From positions 163,428,216-163,492,215 of the forward strand of contig NC_080673.1 in NCBI RefSeq assembly GCF_030445035.2: a stretch of 64,000 nucleotides of DNA, in the 5' to 3' direction. How positions within the stretch are numbered: position 1 is the first letter of the stretch; each line of letters begins with the position of its first letter. The stretch comes from Dasypus novemcinctus (lineage: Eukaryota; Chordata; Mammalia; Cingulata; Dasypodidae). The notes under the pieces were generated by a model. That model was not told where the DNA came from, did no database searches, and saw only the letters and a list, made by a program, of their open reading frames with translations. Below, piece after piece: positions 23,001 to 34,002 of the stretch. A program made the translations under genes and the position numbers.

Positions 23001-24430
23001 AGAAGTTTACAACTGAAGTGTAAACTACGTCGTTATGATGTTTTTATTTGAACTTTAAACAAGTGTATTTCTTAGTTGGAATGCAGTGGGCTACAAAGCA
23101 GCTGGCAACACATATCCATCCAGCAAGCCTCCTAAAAGAGACACTGTTCTCTTTCTACAGGGTAGGTCAACTCACCAGCAAGATGCTCTCTGACCATGCT
23201 GTCCCTGTGGGATTTGGTGATGGAAGCACTTTCCTAACGAGAAGAGGACCATCCAGCATCCCAGGGCACCCCTAGGCTACCAAACCAGTCTCCTACTTCT
23301 CTTCTATCAACATCCATGGACTTTTGCCAGACAGTTGAGACTGTGGTTCCCATCTTCTATTAGGGATATTCCCTCCATCCCCTTCTGGATTTAGGGCTAC
23401 TAGAAAACAGCCTTATTGTTGTATTGTAATTGTTTAACCTGAAAGCGTGTGTCTGTGTAGGTTTCTTGGTGTGAGGCACATCCAAAATTTACTAGAAGCT
23501 GAAACACATCTCTAACCAAGTCTGAAACCCAAGTAGGAGCCCTAGCCACTCTAAGCTAGACCTTAAAGGGTCATCTGATCCAGCCACTCAGCAGGTGCCT
23601 ATGTCAGTACCTGTAAAACAGGTAATTTTAGAAAACTAAAATAAAAGGTCACAAATTATAATTCCCCCCAATAAGATGAACTGAAGTATCAAAGAAAGAT
23701 ATAAGAGAGAAATTACCACTTACTAGAGAGGGATAGACAAGAGAAAAGAAACAGACTGAGGTTTAGGAAGAACCAAGTCTTGAAGAACATGTAACAATGA
23801 TTTGCAATGTTTTACCTACCTTAATAGAAATGAGGAACAGACCTGTTTCTAACATTTACAATGGCTCACTATAGCAGTGACTGTCAAAAAATATCAGAGA
23901 ATCTTCCAGGGAAGAAAGTGGCATTGATGGCCTGAAAACAAATTCATCCACTCACTTGCTACTCACTCACTCACTTGCTCACCACCCCCATGTACCATCT
24001 GCTTGAGAATCACAAATATAAAGAAATATAGTATGGAAAGAAAACAGGTACATGTTCACTTACTTCACTGGACATCAATGCAAAGTTAAAATCTTCATGG
24101 TTAGAACCAAAAGATGACAATGTACATTGTGAGAATAGTCATATGTACAATAGTTTATCATTCGAATTTTACACTGAATGCTTTTTATTTGCCACTCCCT
24201 TCGATTGTGATCATGCATAGTCCACTGAAATTAAGACCCGCTTTTTTTTTTTTTGTCAGGTTACATGATCTGAAGTACCCAGAGTTATTAGGAGCACCAT
24301 TAACAAGAAGGAAATGTGTTGCCTCTGAATTTCAGAATTGGCAAACACCTAAGTGGGGAGTTACAGCCTGTTCACTTGTGGTATGCATGTGATTAGGGAT
24401 TAATACAATTAATTCTCAGTTATACATTCA
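23000..24430. other. Unassigned sequence
   Basis: No gene or repeat recognised. It could include the 3' end of the antisense provirus to its right, but I see no LTR here that matches 31552-32046. Confidence 0.35.
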
Positions 24431-25249
24431 TTTAGTTATGTGTGTAGCAAGAGAAACATAAAATGGGGTGTCTATTTCTGGGTCTTTTGCCTAGAAGATT
24501 GAAAAGTTGGAAAGATACAACATGTACCTACCAAAGAATAAGTCATTGTGCAACATGGTATATAATTAAATTTCCCTACAGTATGCTCTTTTCTCATGAA
24601 AGTTGCCATATGGAAACTGACAGTTTACGCTGCCCTAAGGGTGGTCATCCTTATCTGCCTGGTTTTCAGTAAAACACTAGGTTTCTTGGGTTGAAGAGAT
24701 GATATAGTGTTCCCAGTCTCAGGGAGTCTTACGGTACTGCCCAGTCATTTCAAAAAGAAGATCTATCTGATTGGGTATATCTGAGGTTTCCTTTCAGGGC
24801 TAAGTCTACAAATGCAAATGGGATGATTATTAGAGGAATATCTGCTTGGGGACTTAATAGGGGATGAGGAATGTCTCAGCAGTTACTATGATCAGTTTCC
24901 TTTGCTATATGGTGTACTAGAAGGATGAAAGAATTTTATTTAAGGTAGGAGTATACAGGACAGATTAGGATAAAGAGAATTTAAAAAGAAAACCATAGGT
25001 GAAGTATTATTGGGATGGAGATTGGGCATCATAAGGAGTTTAGGATTATAGGATGAATAGAATGTTTATAGATGGTGAAAAGAAAGAGACAAGGAATAAT
25101 TTAAGGAAATCCAGATGGGCCATGATCCATATTCTTGGCCATCATCTATTTTCATGTCTTGTTCAAAAGCTGTCTATATCAGATACTGTGCTTCTGGAAT
25201 CCTCATGTCAATTTTAGCTTGATGTCTGAGATGGAATTACCTCCTAAGG

Positions 25250-26020
25250 ACTTGAAGCATGTTTTAGTTGTTATACATGGATCCAGGGATCAATTCCTTA
25301 TAGTTTTACAGCTTTAGTGGTGGTCAATATGACTTATTGTCTAGATTCTGAGGCAGTCTTTCATTGATGTTCCTTCCAATAAACCAATTATCCAGGTTGA
25401 AGGTCTATAGAGTCCACTCTAGAGGAATCTTTGGAAAGGCAGGCTGTATCTGTGAACGGTGGAACTGGATATATAAGATTAGTCACTTCAATAATTAGGA
25501 ATTTCAGACTGTGATAGAGTCTGGTATGGTAGTAGAAATAATGAGCCTCAAGGGTCTTCCTGTTAGGATTTCAAAGGGATAAAGCCAGTGTTCTCTCAAA
25601 TGTCTAGGTCTTATGGTCATCAAGGTTAAAGGAAGACCCTTAGGCCAAGGTAGAGAGAGATTCAGATAATTTAGCTAATTTAAGTTTTAAGATATGATTT
25701 ATTCTTACATTTTCTGGCAATAGAGGATGCTAGGAACAGTGAGCTTTTGTTTGGTGGGTAGGACCTCGCAAATTCCCTGATTACAGTTCCAGAGAAATGG
25801 ATGCCTCTATCACTTGAGAGAATAGCAGGAATTCTCTAAGTGAGGAAAACAAAGTCTAATCACTTTTTTTCCTAATCACTTTTTTTAACTACTGTAAGGA
25901 CAGTAAACTTGAAACAAGGAAAAGCTTCTATCAATCCAGAAAACAAATATATAAGAAGGACATATCCCTTAGAAGGGGTAACTGTGTGAAGTCTACTTGA
26001 AAATGTTCAAAAGGGCCCTG
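25250..26020 (-). pseudogene. ERV pol integrase remnant
   Basis: On the minus strand GPFEHFQVDFTQLP at 25975-26016 matches the integrase core around the first catalytic aspartate. IPAILSSDRGIHFSGTV near 25770-25830 holds the second (SDRG). A SPFE-like block (HWLYPFEILTGRPLR) follows near 25530-25600, and a degenerate C-terminal domain reaches about 25250. Several in-frame stops and frame changes separate these parts, so no enzyme can be made. The motif spelling favours a class I (gamma/epsilon-like) element over ERVL or class II. Confidence 0.75.
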
Positions 26021-26851
26021 TTGGTCAAGATATTTAACCAATCTTTACAGTTTTACCAGGGTAATTATATAGTAATTGACAGAAGGAATATGATTTATAT
26101 ACTCACCTTGCTTCTTGTTTAAAGTCCCTTTTTTGCTGAAGATGAAGCTCTGACATATAGCTGACAGCAAGCACATTCAGGGAAGCATCAGAGTAAAAGA
26201 ATGCACCTGACAAAGGAAATTTGGTGTTTTTTGTGGCATATAACTTTTTTAAGTTTAACTAAAATTATGATAACACTATGCTGTTGTCTAATATCAGGTA
26301 AACCATTACCAGAGCACATCATGGACAGTGAGGACATTGTCAAATCTCTATAATTTCCGATATATTTAAATTAATAACATTTTAATAATACAAATTTAAT
26401 CAAGAAGATCAGAAAATCCTTTTAAATTTGACAATATTTCTCATACAACTCTTATCAAATAAATCTAACTTCATTTTCTTAAGTTGAAAGAAGAAATCCT
26501 TTGTGATTTCTGAGGGCCCTCTAAAAGTCCCAAAGACAACTTGAAATAAAAAAAGATATCAGTTACAGCTAGATTTCGAGAAAGCAAAATGTCAGAAATT
26601 GCCAGGAGATTTGAACACTTGGTCAAGTAGGATCATAGGTAACTGGTAAACAATTGTTGGTTACCTATTTAACCAAAGTGTCAATAAAATTGAATATAGG
26701 AGGTATCATGATTGTAAACAAAAATTAAAATTCAGTTCTTTTAAAATGAGAAGAATTTTCTCTTAAACAATAAAGGATGATAAGATCAATATAAAGCACA
26801 GAATCTTTGCCTTCTAGGCAAACTACTCAGATGGTTAAGAAACAACCTTCT

Positions 26852-27247
26852 GGGAAGCAGTTGTGGCTCAACTGACAGAGCATCCACCTACCATATGGAG
26901 GGTCCGGGGTTCAATACCCAGGGCCTCCTGACCCATGTGGTGCTGGCCCATGTGCAGTGCTGCCATGCACAAGGAGTACCATGCCACACCGGGGTGCTCC
27001 TGCTGTAGGATGCCCCACACATGAGGAATGCACCCTGCAAGAAAAAAGCGCAGCCCACCCAGGAGTGGCGCTGCACACACGGATACCTGATGCAGCAAAA
27101 TGACACAAGAAAAAAAGTGACAGTTTCCCAGTGTCACATAACAGGAGTGGAGACAGACACAGAAGAACACATAGCGAATGGATACAGAGAGCAGACAATG
27201 GGGAGAAAGGGAGAGAAATAAATAAAAGAAATCTTAAAAAAAAAAAA
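26852..27247 (+). repeat. Long DAS-type SINE, 15-bp target duplication
   Basis: Begins GGGAAGCAGTTGTGGCTCAA, with B-box GGTTCAATACC and tail AAATAAATAAAAGAAATC plus A-run. Target duplications AAGAAACAACCTTCT (26837-26851) and AAGAAACAATCTTCT (27248-27262) differ at one base. It belongs to the subtype with TGGCTCAAC at the A-box and GCCGCCC/GCGCAGCCCACCC body, like 30533-30913. Confidence 0.96.
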
Positions 27248-27591
27248 AAGAAACAATCTTCTACAACCTCTTACTAAAAGCAGACCAATAATCCAAGAAA
27301 TTGACTTCATTTTTACAGAGAAAAAGAAATTCTAGCTTTGCATGAATATATTATTTGATACTAAAGCCCTTAGAAATCTTATAAAGAAACCTATCAAACC
27401 TTAGTTAGCATTGACCATGGCAAATAAAATTCATTTCCACACACTTCCACAACTATCTATATCCTTTCAGGTCTTGACTTAGACTTGCCATTTCTCATTC
27501 TGCAACAATCAGCCCTAATTTACTTTAGGAGAAAACTATGCTCCTTTTTCTTAACAAAACATATCCTGCAAACCTTACCCATTTAATATCT

Positions 27592-28582
27592 TGTCTTAGT
27601 TTGCCAGAGGGTTGCCAATGCAAAGTACCAGAAATATTTTGGCTTTTATAATGGGGATTTATTTGGGGGAAAAGGCTATGGAATGTCCAAATCAAGGCAC
27701 CATCAGAGATGTTTTCTCACCAAAGTCAGCTACTGTTAATCCTGGTGTCCTGCCACATGGTAATCAGGCACTGAGGAGATAACTCAGCCATGAGCTCCAT
27801 GGGCCCAGCCCTTCAGGGGTCTCATTCCATGCCTCTGTAAGCTGCTAGTTCTAGACTCTTCACCTCCTGGGGCTTCCGTTTTCCTGCAGCCCTCCCTCGC
27901 ACACGGCAGGATCAAATATGGTAGCTTCCTTTCTCTGTGTGTCTATCTCTCTGCGTCCCTGTTTATATAAGACAGAGAAAGAAGACAGAGACTCAACCTG
28001 AGTCATGCTTCAATGACATAGTCCAATCAAAAGCAATCTAATCAGGTGATCTAAAATGAATCTAGGGAAGCAGACTTGGTCCAATGGATAGGGCATCCGC
28101 ATACCACATGGGAGGTCCACGGTTCAAACCCCGGGCCTCCTTGAGTCGTGTGGACCTGGCCCATGTGCAGTGCTGATGCACACAAGGAGTGCCATGCCAT
28201 GCAGGGGTGTCCCCCATGTGGGGGAGCCCCGCACGCAAGGAGTGCACCCCATGAGGAGAGCCACCCAATGTGAAAGAAGGTGCAGCCTGCCCAGGAATGG
28301 CGCCACACACACAGAGAGCTGACACAACAAGGTAATGCAACAAAGAGAGATACAGATTTCCGGTGCCGCTGATAAGGATGGAAGTGGTCACAGAGGAACG
28401 CACAGTTAATGGATGCAGAGAGCAGCCAAAGGGGGGGGGGCAGGGAGAAGAAAGAAATAAATCTTAAAAAAAATAAAAATAAAATGAATCTAATGCAATC
28501 AAAGGGTACCACAGAATAGATTAGTTTAAGAACAAAATCTTTTTTCTTTTGGGGATTCATAAAAAAATTTCAAACTGCTACA
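27592..28582 (-). mobile_element. Xenarthran MaLR/ERVL-like LTR split by SINE
   Basis: Two halves (27592-28064 and 28493-28582) run from TGTCTTAGTTTG to CAAACTGCTACA on the plus strand, the same termini and internal blocks (GTGACATAATCCAATCAAAA-like, TATATCAGACAGAGAA-like) as the LTR at 5849-6392. The DAS SINE at 28065 lies inside it. The LTR sits in the antisense provirus in the same orientation but is of another family. Confidence 0.85.
28065..28480 (+). repeat. Long DAS-type SINE, perfect 12-bp target duplication
   Basis: Starts GGGAAGCAGACTTGGTCCAA, B-box GGTTCAAACCC, a G10 run at 28431-28440 and an A-rich AAATAAAAAT tail. The target duplication AAAATGAATCTA is identical at 28053-28064 and 28481-28492, so this is a comparatively young insertion into the LTR. 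Confidence 0.97.
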
Positions 28583-29249
28583 GTTCCTAAATAAATCTTG
28601 GAAATTATCTTCAAGCCAACATCCTACAAAACACAGTAGCTCTTGAATAAAAATAGAATACTTAAATTTGGTTAAACAGCAACTCACACTTTCCATTATT
28701 TTAAGCATCTAGTAGAAATAATTCTAGTTTATTTGATCAGTAAACCTGTATAAATTTAGGATAAGCATACCTAAGTAGAATAAAATTGTATGCTTGGAGT
28801 CTTCTTAACATTAATTACTCAAGAGACATAGCTGTCTTATCTAACTAATAATATTAAACTAGTCCAGTATGCCAAAGGTTTACCAAGATTATGTATACTT
28901 GAATTTTTAAAATATTTGAGGTTAATTCTACGTATACTCTTTTTACATTGGAAGTAAAAGAACTTCAGTTTTCCTAATTTCTGGGATTTTAGGAGTATTT
29001 ATTTACAAATGTACATAATTGGCTTATTTATCAGTAAGACCATTTGAATAGAGCTCTTTTAAGGGTTTTATGTGTTAATTTGGTAATGCCATCCAGAGGT
29101 AAGAAAACATATATTAAATACACTAACATACAAATAGAGAGATTATAGCTTCAATTTTAAAATTTTCAGCTGAGTTACACATACACACACACACAATAGA
29201 GACACAGAAACATGGAAAAACAAAACTCTCTAGTTTATATCTAGTTTAT

Positions 29250-30168
29250 ATAAAATAATTGGCTTTCTCTCTTTGCCCCACTTTTGTATTTTTATCAGAA
29301 TTTTTATTCTTGGCAGATTGGACAATTTAAGTTTATTCATTTAACATGAGGCTAAAATTTTCTCATCAACATTTGTGAAAAAGAAATTTAAGATTTTCTT
29401 TGCCCTAATGTGTAATCTTGCAGACACTTTGCCCTATTTGTCAGGCTTAATTGAACCTCAGATTTATTGTGGAAAGAAGAATTTTGTAGGTACCTTTCTA
29501 GGTCAGTCCATTCAGCTTTTGCCATCAAGGATTTAGCGTGTGAGATTCCAACAAGATGATATAGGTTAGGTAGCCCTGGATCATGTGCATCCAAAAGAAT
29601 TCTAAATTCTACGAATATTTGCTGATCTTCTCTAGAGAAGTCTTTAATTATAACTCTTAATTCACCAGTTCAGGTTCAAAGTTTCAATTCTACTCTAGCA
29701 CGCATATCAGGTTTGGTAGAAGGTTTAATCTTGAAAGGAACCTGGACTAGGTAATTTCTCTGCTGGGTATCAAGAGGAACCAGTTAGGGCAATTATGAGA
29801 AAAGAGTTGGGTACAGGAAGTTGGGGGAACTGGAGGTTTAGTTTGGAGTTCCTTCCCCTTTGTTCTGGTTTTGGCCTTTCCTTTTTATAATGAACCTTTA
29901 AATGAAGCTATTGTGGAGGCACATTTTCCTCTAGCCATGTTTACATACCAATCTTAGATCCCTTTACTTTTTTTTTAAAGCACCTCTCAAGTGTGTAATT
30001 TTGTTTATATAAAGTTTCTCAAAGTGGCCACTGCAAAGATAAACCATCCTTTGTCCAATCCGCCCATGAACAAAAAGTCAAAGATGTCAGGTACACAGAA
30101 TGAGTATATATAAGAAGAAGGAGTGTTAGCAGGGAGAGAAGAAGAGATTTGGAGCAAGAAGACCCCAT
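29250..30168 (-). pseudogene. ERV gag remnant
   Basis: Starts at an ATG followed by Gly (position 2, the usual myristoylated residue of gag matrix). A W-T-K-D-G...L-Q-W-P-L stretch and a WLEENVPPQ stretch follow in shifting frames, as in class I gag matrix. The 68-codon open frame at 29388-29594 (DPGLPNLYHLVGISHAKSL) is the best-preserved capsid-like piece. Multiple stops break it. Confidence 0.6.
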
Positions 30169-30532
30169 TACGCTATTGTCAAAGAAAATGTCTCTCAGGC
30201 CGTGGGCCTTTCAGCTCAGACCCTCGGATACCACTCTGACCTTAGCGGAATCTGCCAGTGACTGCAAGTCCCTGACAGGTGCCTGGAAATGAACACAGGC
30301 AGCATAATGGAGCAAGGGGAATGGCAAATCCCTCACCTTGTGACACAAGTTAGGAGTCAGCTTATTGGGCCTTGCCAATTCCCAAACCCTATGTCTCCAC
30401 AAAAGACAGTACAAAAATTACAGGGCTGAAGGCAGAAATGAAATGAAACCAAATGGAAGGTCTGATGGCAGAACCAAAACCAAACTGAAATCAAAGTTAC
30501 CTGAACCAAAGTCCTATATAAAAGGCAACTGA

Positions 30533-30913
30533 GGGAAGCAGACATGGCTCAACTAATAGAGCATCTGCCTACCATATGGGAGGGTCCCAGGTTCAATACC
30601 CAGGGCCTCCTGACCTGTGTGATGAGCTGACCCATGTGCCAAGCTGCTACCCGCAAGGAGTGCAGTGCCACACAAGGAGTGTGCCCTGCAAGAAGAGCCG
30701 CCCTGCGTGAAAAAAGCGCAGCCCACCCAGGCATGGCACCGCACACATGGAGAGCTGGCACAGCAAGATGATGCAACAAAAAAGAGAAGCAGTTTCCCAG
30801 TGCCACCAAGGGTGCAAGCAGGCATAGAAGAACACGCAGCAAATGGACACAGCAGACAATGGGGGGGAGGGAAGGAGAGAGAAATAAATAAAATAAATCT
30901 TTAAAAAAAAAAA
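30533..30913 (+). repeat. Long DAS-type SINE in ERV leader
   Basis: Starts GGGAAGCAGACATGGCTCAA; B-box GGTTCAATACC; G-run and AAATAAATAAAATAAATC tail. It sits at the left edge of an L1 3' fragment. The sequence AAAGGCAAC before it recurs in altered form after its tail (AAAGGCGAG) and again after the L1 fragment (AAAGGCAAT). Confidence 0.93.
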
Positions 30914-30914
30914 G

Positions 30915-31365
30915 GCGAGAGTGTGGACTTATTGGTATTCTACTATAGAACTATTGCGACTAGTAATGGATGAAACTGTAGCATTGATGTTGAGAAAATG
31001 GCCAAAGTAGTTGCTGAGAGCAGGGAGAGGAAAGAGGAGATGTGATGTGGGGGCATTTTCAGGACTTGGAGTTGTCCTAAATGTTATTGTAGGGACATAT
31101 GCTGGACATTATATAACCTGCCATAACCCACTGAATGTACTGAGGGAGAGTGTAAACTATAATGTGAACTATAATCCATACAGTGCAACAGTGCTCCAAG
31201 ACGTATTCACCAAATGCAATAGGTGTGCCGCAATGATGAAGGAGGTTGTTGATGTGGGAGGAGAGGGGAGGGTGTGGGGTATGTGGGAAGCTCATATTTT
31301 TTAATGTAACATTTTTTGTGATCTATGTATCTTCAAAAAATACAGTAAAAAATGGAAAAAAAAGG
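30915..31365 (+). mobile_element. 5'-truncated L1 3' UTR in ERV leader
   Basis: Contains GGACATTATATAACCTGCCA, CCACTGAATGTACTGAGGG, GTGAACTATAATCCATACAG and a G-rich stretch, then AATGTAACATTTTTTGTGAT and an A-rich tail. The same family is at 8465-8755 (minus) and 61640-61875. It is flanked by AAAAGGCAA(C/T)T-like repeats, taken as its target duplication. Confidence 0.8.
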
Positions 31366-31551
31366 CAATTAAACTCAATGAAAATTGTGGAGTTCAATAT
31401 AGGAAAGGGTTACTTGTGGGATGCAGAGTTGTGGCAATTAAATAGTAACCGAGAAACTACTAGAGGTCTCTCATGGACACTTCATCTGGCTGGTCACCAG
31501 AGCCTCCAGTCCTAGAGGGGTATCTTCTGGATCTCAGGGGAACTCCAAATT
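31366..31551 (-). other. Proviral leader and possible primer-binding site
   Basis: The stretch between the L1 fragment and the LTR continues the leader of the antisense provirus. On the minus strand TGGAGTTCCCCTGAGAT (31531-31547) lies three bases inside the LTR end. It resembles a tRNA-Gln-type primer-binding site with one missing base and two changes. This assignment is tentative. Confidence 0.35.
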
Positions 31552-32046
31552 TGTAAAAAGAAAGATCAGAGTAAAATTTGCAAATTACAGCATTTTATTC
31601 AGACATCAAAGTTTAGGTATAGCAAGAAAGTCAGATCCCTTACAAAAACTAGAAGCAGCTCCATGCCTCTGGCAATGGCAAAAGATTTTTATAGATATAA
31701 AAAGGAAGTGAGTTTAGCACCTATTGATTGGACAAGGTTTTGTCCATCTTTTGGGGGTAGGGGGATTTAGGGCAGGTGGATTTTATATTATATTGGGCCT
31801 ACTACCTTAGTGGAGATTTCAAATTTCAAAAGCTATAAAGAGGGAGTTCAAAGGGGAAGGAGGGCACAGATTTTTTTTGGTTCTCAAGAGTCCTCAGGGC
31901 TTTCTCTGGGGACTTTTTAACCTAATAGATAGGAACATGTTTAATACCAAATGTCAAATAAATCAAAATCCATGTACATTTGCTTTTGGATAGCATTACA
32001 TGTATGGCTGGATACTTTTTTAAGGGGGCATTCTGTAATGTCTGCT
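31552..32046 (-). mobile_element. Candidate 5' LTR of class I-like provirus
   Basis: In minus orientation it has an AATAAAATGC polyadenylation signal (complement at 31590-31599), a CCAATCAATAGG CCAAT-type motif (complement near 31727-31738) and a CA end (TGTAAAAAG on the plus strand). The outer end abuts the L1 that begins at 32047. The LTR may continue beyond that L1 at 35530. Confidence 0.55.
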
Positions 32047-33104
32047 ATGAGGCATGCAAGGATGGTTCATTATGAAAAAAAATCAATTAATGCAAGATAC
32101 CACATTAACAAAATGAAGGGATAAAAACCACACGATCAACTCAATTGATGCAGAAAAAGTTTTTGACAAAATCCAGCATCCTTTTTTGATAAAAACCTTT
32201 AGCAAAATGGGAATAGAAGGAAAATTTCTCAACACAATAAAGAGCATATATGAAAATCCCAGATATAACAACATCATATTCAATGGTGAAAGACTGAAAG
32301 CGTTCCTTCCAAGATCAGAAACAAGGCAGGATGACATGATCCTATATAGAAGAAATTCTGAAAAATCTACAAAAAAGCTACTAAAGCTAATAAATGATGG
32401 GGTACAAGATAAAAAAATGCAACCATCTCTAATATTTCTATATACTAGTAAGAAGAAATCTGAGGAAGAAATCAAGAAAAATTTCCATTTACAGTAGCAA
32501 CTAAAAGAATCAAATATCTAGGAATAAATTTTACAATGATACAAAGGACTTGAACAAAGAAACTACAAAACATTGCTAAAAGAAATCCAAGAAAACATAA
32601 ATAAATGGAAAGACATTCAATGTTCAAGAACTGGAAGACTAATGATTGCTAACATGTCAATTCTACCCAAAATGGTTTACTGATTCAATGCATCCAAATC
32701 AAAATTCAAACAGCCTACTTTGTAGAAATGGAAAAGCCAATTATCAAATTTATTTGGGAGGATAAAGGGCCTTGAATAGCCAAAAACATCTTGAAAAAGA
32801 AGGAAGAAGTTGGAAAACACTTCGTGACTTTAAAGTTCATTACAAAGTTAAAATGGTCAAAACAGCATGGCACTGGCACAAGGATAGATATATCACCCAG
32901 GGAAATTGATTTGAGAGTTCAGAAATAGACCCTCACATCTAAGGCCTGTTGATTTCTGACAAAGCTGCCCAGTTCACTCAACTGGGAAAGAATAGTCTCT
33001 TCAACAAATAGTGCTGAGAGAACTGGTGATCCATATACAAAAAAATGAAAGAGGAGTCCTATTTCACACCATACACAAAAATTAACTCAAAGTGGATCAA
33101 AGAT

Positions 33105-33212
33105 GTGCTTCTTTCAGTGGCACATATACTAAAATTGGGCCAATACAGAGGACAGTAGCATGGCCCCTACAAAAGATATAACATGCAAATTCATGATTCA
33201 TCCCAAATTTTT
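33105..33212 (+). pseudogene. RNU6: U6 snRNA pseudogene (part of chimera)
   Basis: Spans the whole U6 length. The ACAGAG box reads ACAGAGG, and the AGC-containing stem region reads GTAGCATGGCCCC. Substitutions affect the 5' stem-loop and the 3' half. No TATA or PSE element is expected upstream because the left flank is L1 ORF2. Confidence 0.9.
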
Positions 33213-33631
33213 GTGAAACTGAGAGCCACTGAGTGTATATTTTGGATGAATAGTATAAGACATGGGACTGTATGATGCAGACAACCCAGTGATTGATGAT
33301 GGACTGTAATTAACAGTGCAAATATGAGAATGTTCTCTCATGAACTATAACAAATGCACAGTACTGATACACAGTATTAATAATAGGGTGGTTTATGAAA
33401 AAAAATACCCCAAATGTAAGCTACAGACTATAGATAGGAGCAATATTTTGAAATTGTTCTTTCATCATTTTTAACAAATGTCCCACAACAAAGCAAGGTA
33501 CTGGTGCACGTGTGTGTGTGTGGAGGGGGGTGGGGGGGAGGGGAAATGCATGGAATCCTGTATGTTATGCATGATAGTTTTGTAAGCTCACAACTTTTCT
33601 TAATAAAATTAATAAAAATAAAATTGAAAAA
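33105..33631 (+). mobile_element. U6 snRNA/L1 chimeric retroposon
   Basis: Positions 33105-33212 are a diverged full-length U6 snRNA copy: GTGCTTCTTTCAGTGGCACA, TATACTAAAATTGG, GATACAGAG-like, TAGCATGGCCCCT, ATGCAAATTCATGA and the terminal T5 run. It is fused directly to a 5'-truncated L1 3' UTR (33213 onward) ending in an A-rich tail. Flanks TGGATCAAAGA (33093-33103) and TGAATCAAAGA (33632-33642) form the target duplication and also restore the continuity of the host L1. Chimeras of this kind arise when L1 reverse transcriptase switches from L1 RNA to U6 RNA. The U6 part has many substitutions and no U6-type upstream promoter, so it is not an active snRNA gene. Confidence 0.93.
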
Positions 33632-34002
33632 TGAATCAAAGACCCAAATATAAGAACCAGGGGTATAAAACTCCTAGAAGAAAATGTAGAACCTTGTGTT
33701 AGGCAATGGTTTCTTGAACTTTCCACCCAAAGCACAAGTAACAAAATAAAAAAGAGAGAAATGGGATACAATCAAAATTAAGATCAAGTTTGCATCTAAG
33801 AAATTTATAATGAAAGCGAAAAGACAGCTTAATCAACAGGAGAAATTATTTGGAAACCACATATCTGATAAGGGTTTAATATCCAGAATATATCAAGAAA
33901 TCTTACAACTCAAAAAAAATCCAATTAAAAAAATGAGCAAAAGGCTTGAATTGATATTTCTCCAAAACAGATATACAAATGGCTTATGAAGCACCTGAAA
34001 AG

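Larger units (their letters stand above)
24430..30530 (-). mobile_element. Decayed class I (gamma-like) ERV internal region
   Basis: Read on the minus strand the order is leader, gag, pol. A gag-like start with Met-Gly (MGSSCSKS) lies at 30168, followed by a matrix-like stretch with DWTKDGLSLQWPL and a capsid-like stretch near 29390-29600. An integrase core is readable at 25740-26020 and its C-terminal part down to about 25250. Reverse transcriptase and protease are not recognisable, and the env portion (left of about 25200) is only inferred from order. Stops and frameshifts are everywhere. It is split by a DAS SINE (26852) and an LTR with its own SINE (27592-28582). A candidate 5' LTR lies at 31552-32046. 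It is an ancient, inactive copy. Confidence 0.65.

Noticed and set aside
25135-25317. Plus-strand 60-codon frame
   Set aside because: Antisense to the ERV integrase C-terminal remnant.
28051-28560. 169-codon minus frame
   Set aside because: Antisense translation of the DAS SINE and flanking LTR.
33105-33212. Functional U6 snRNA gene
   Set aside because: Many substitutions, fusion to L1 3' UTR, target duplication and no upstream Pol III elements show a retroposed chimera.
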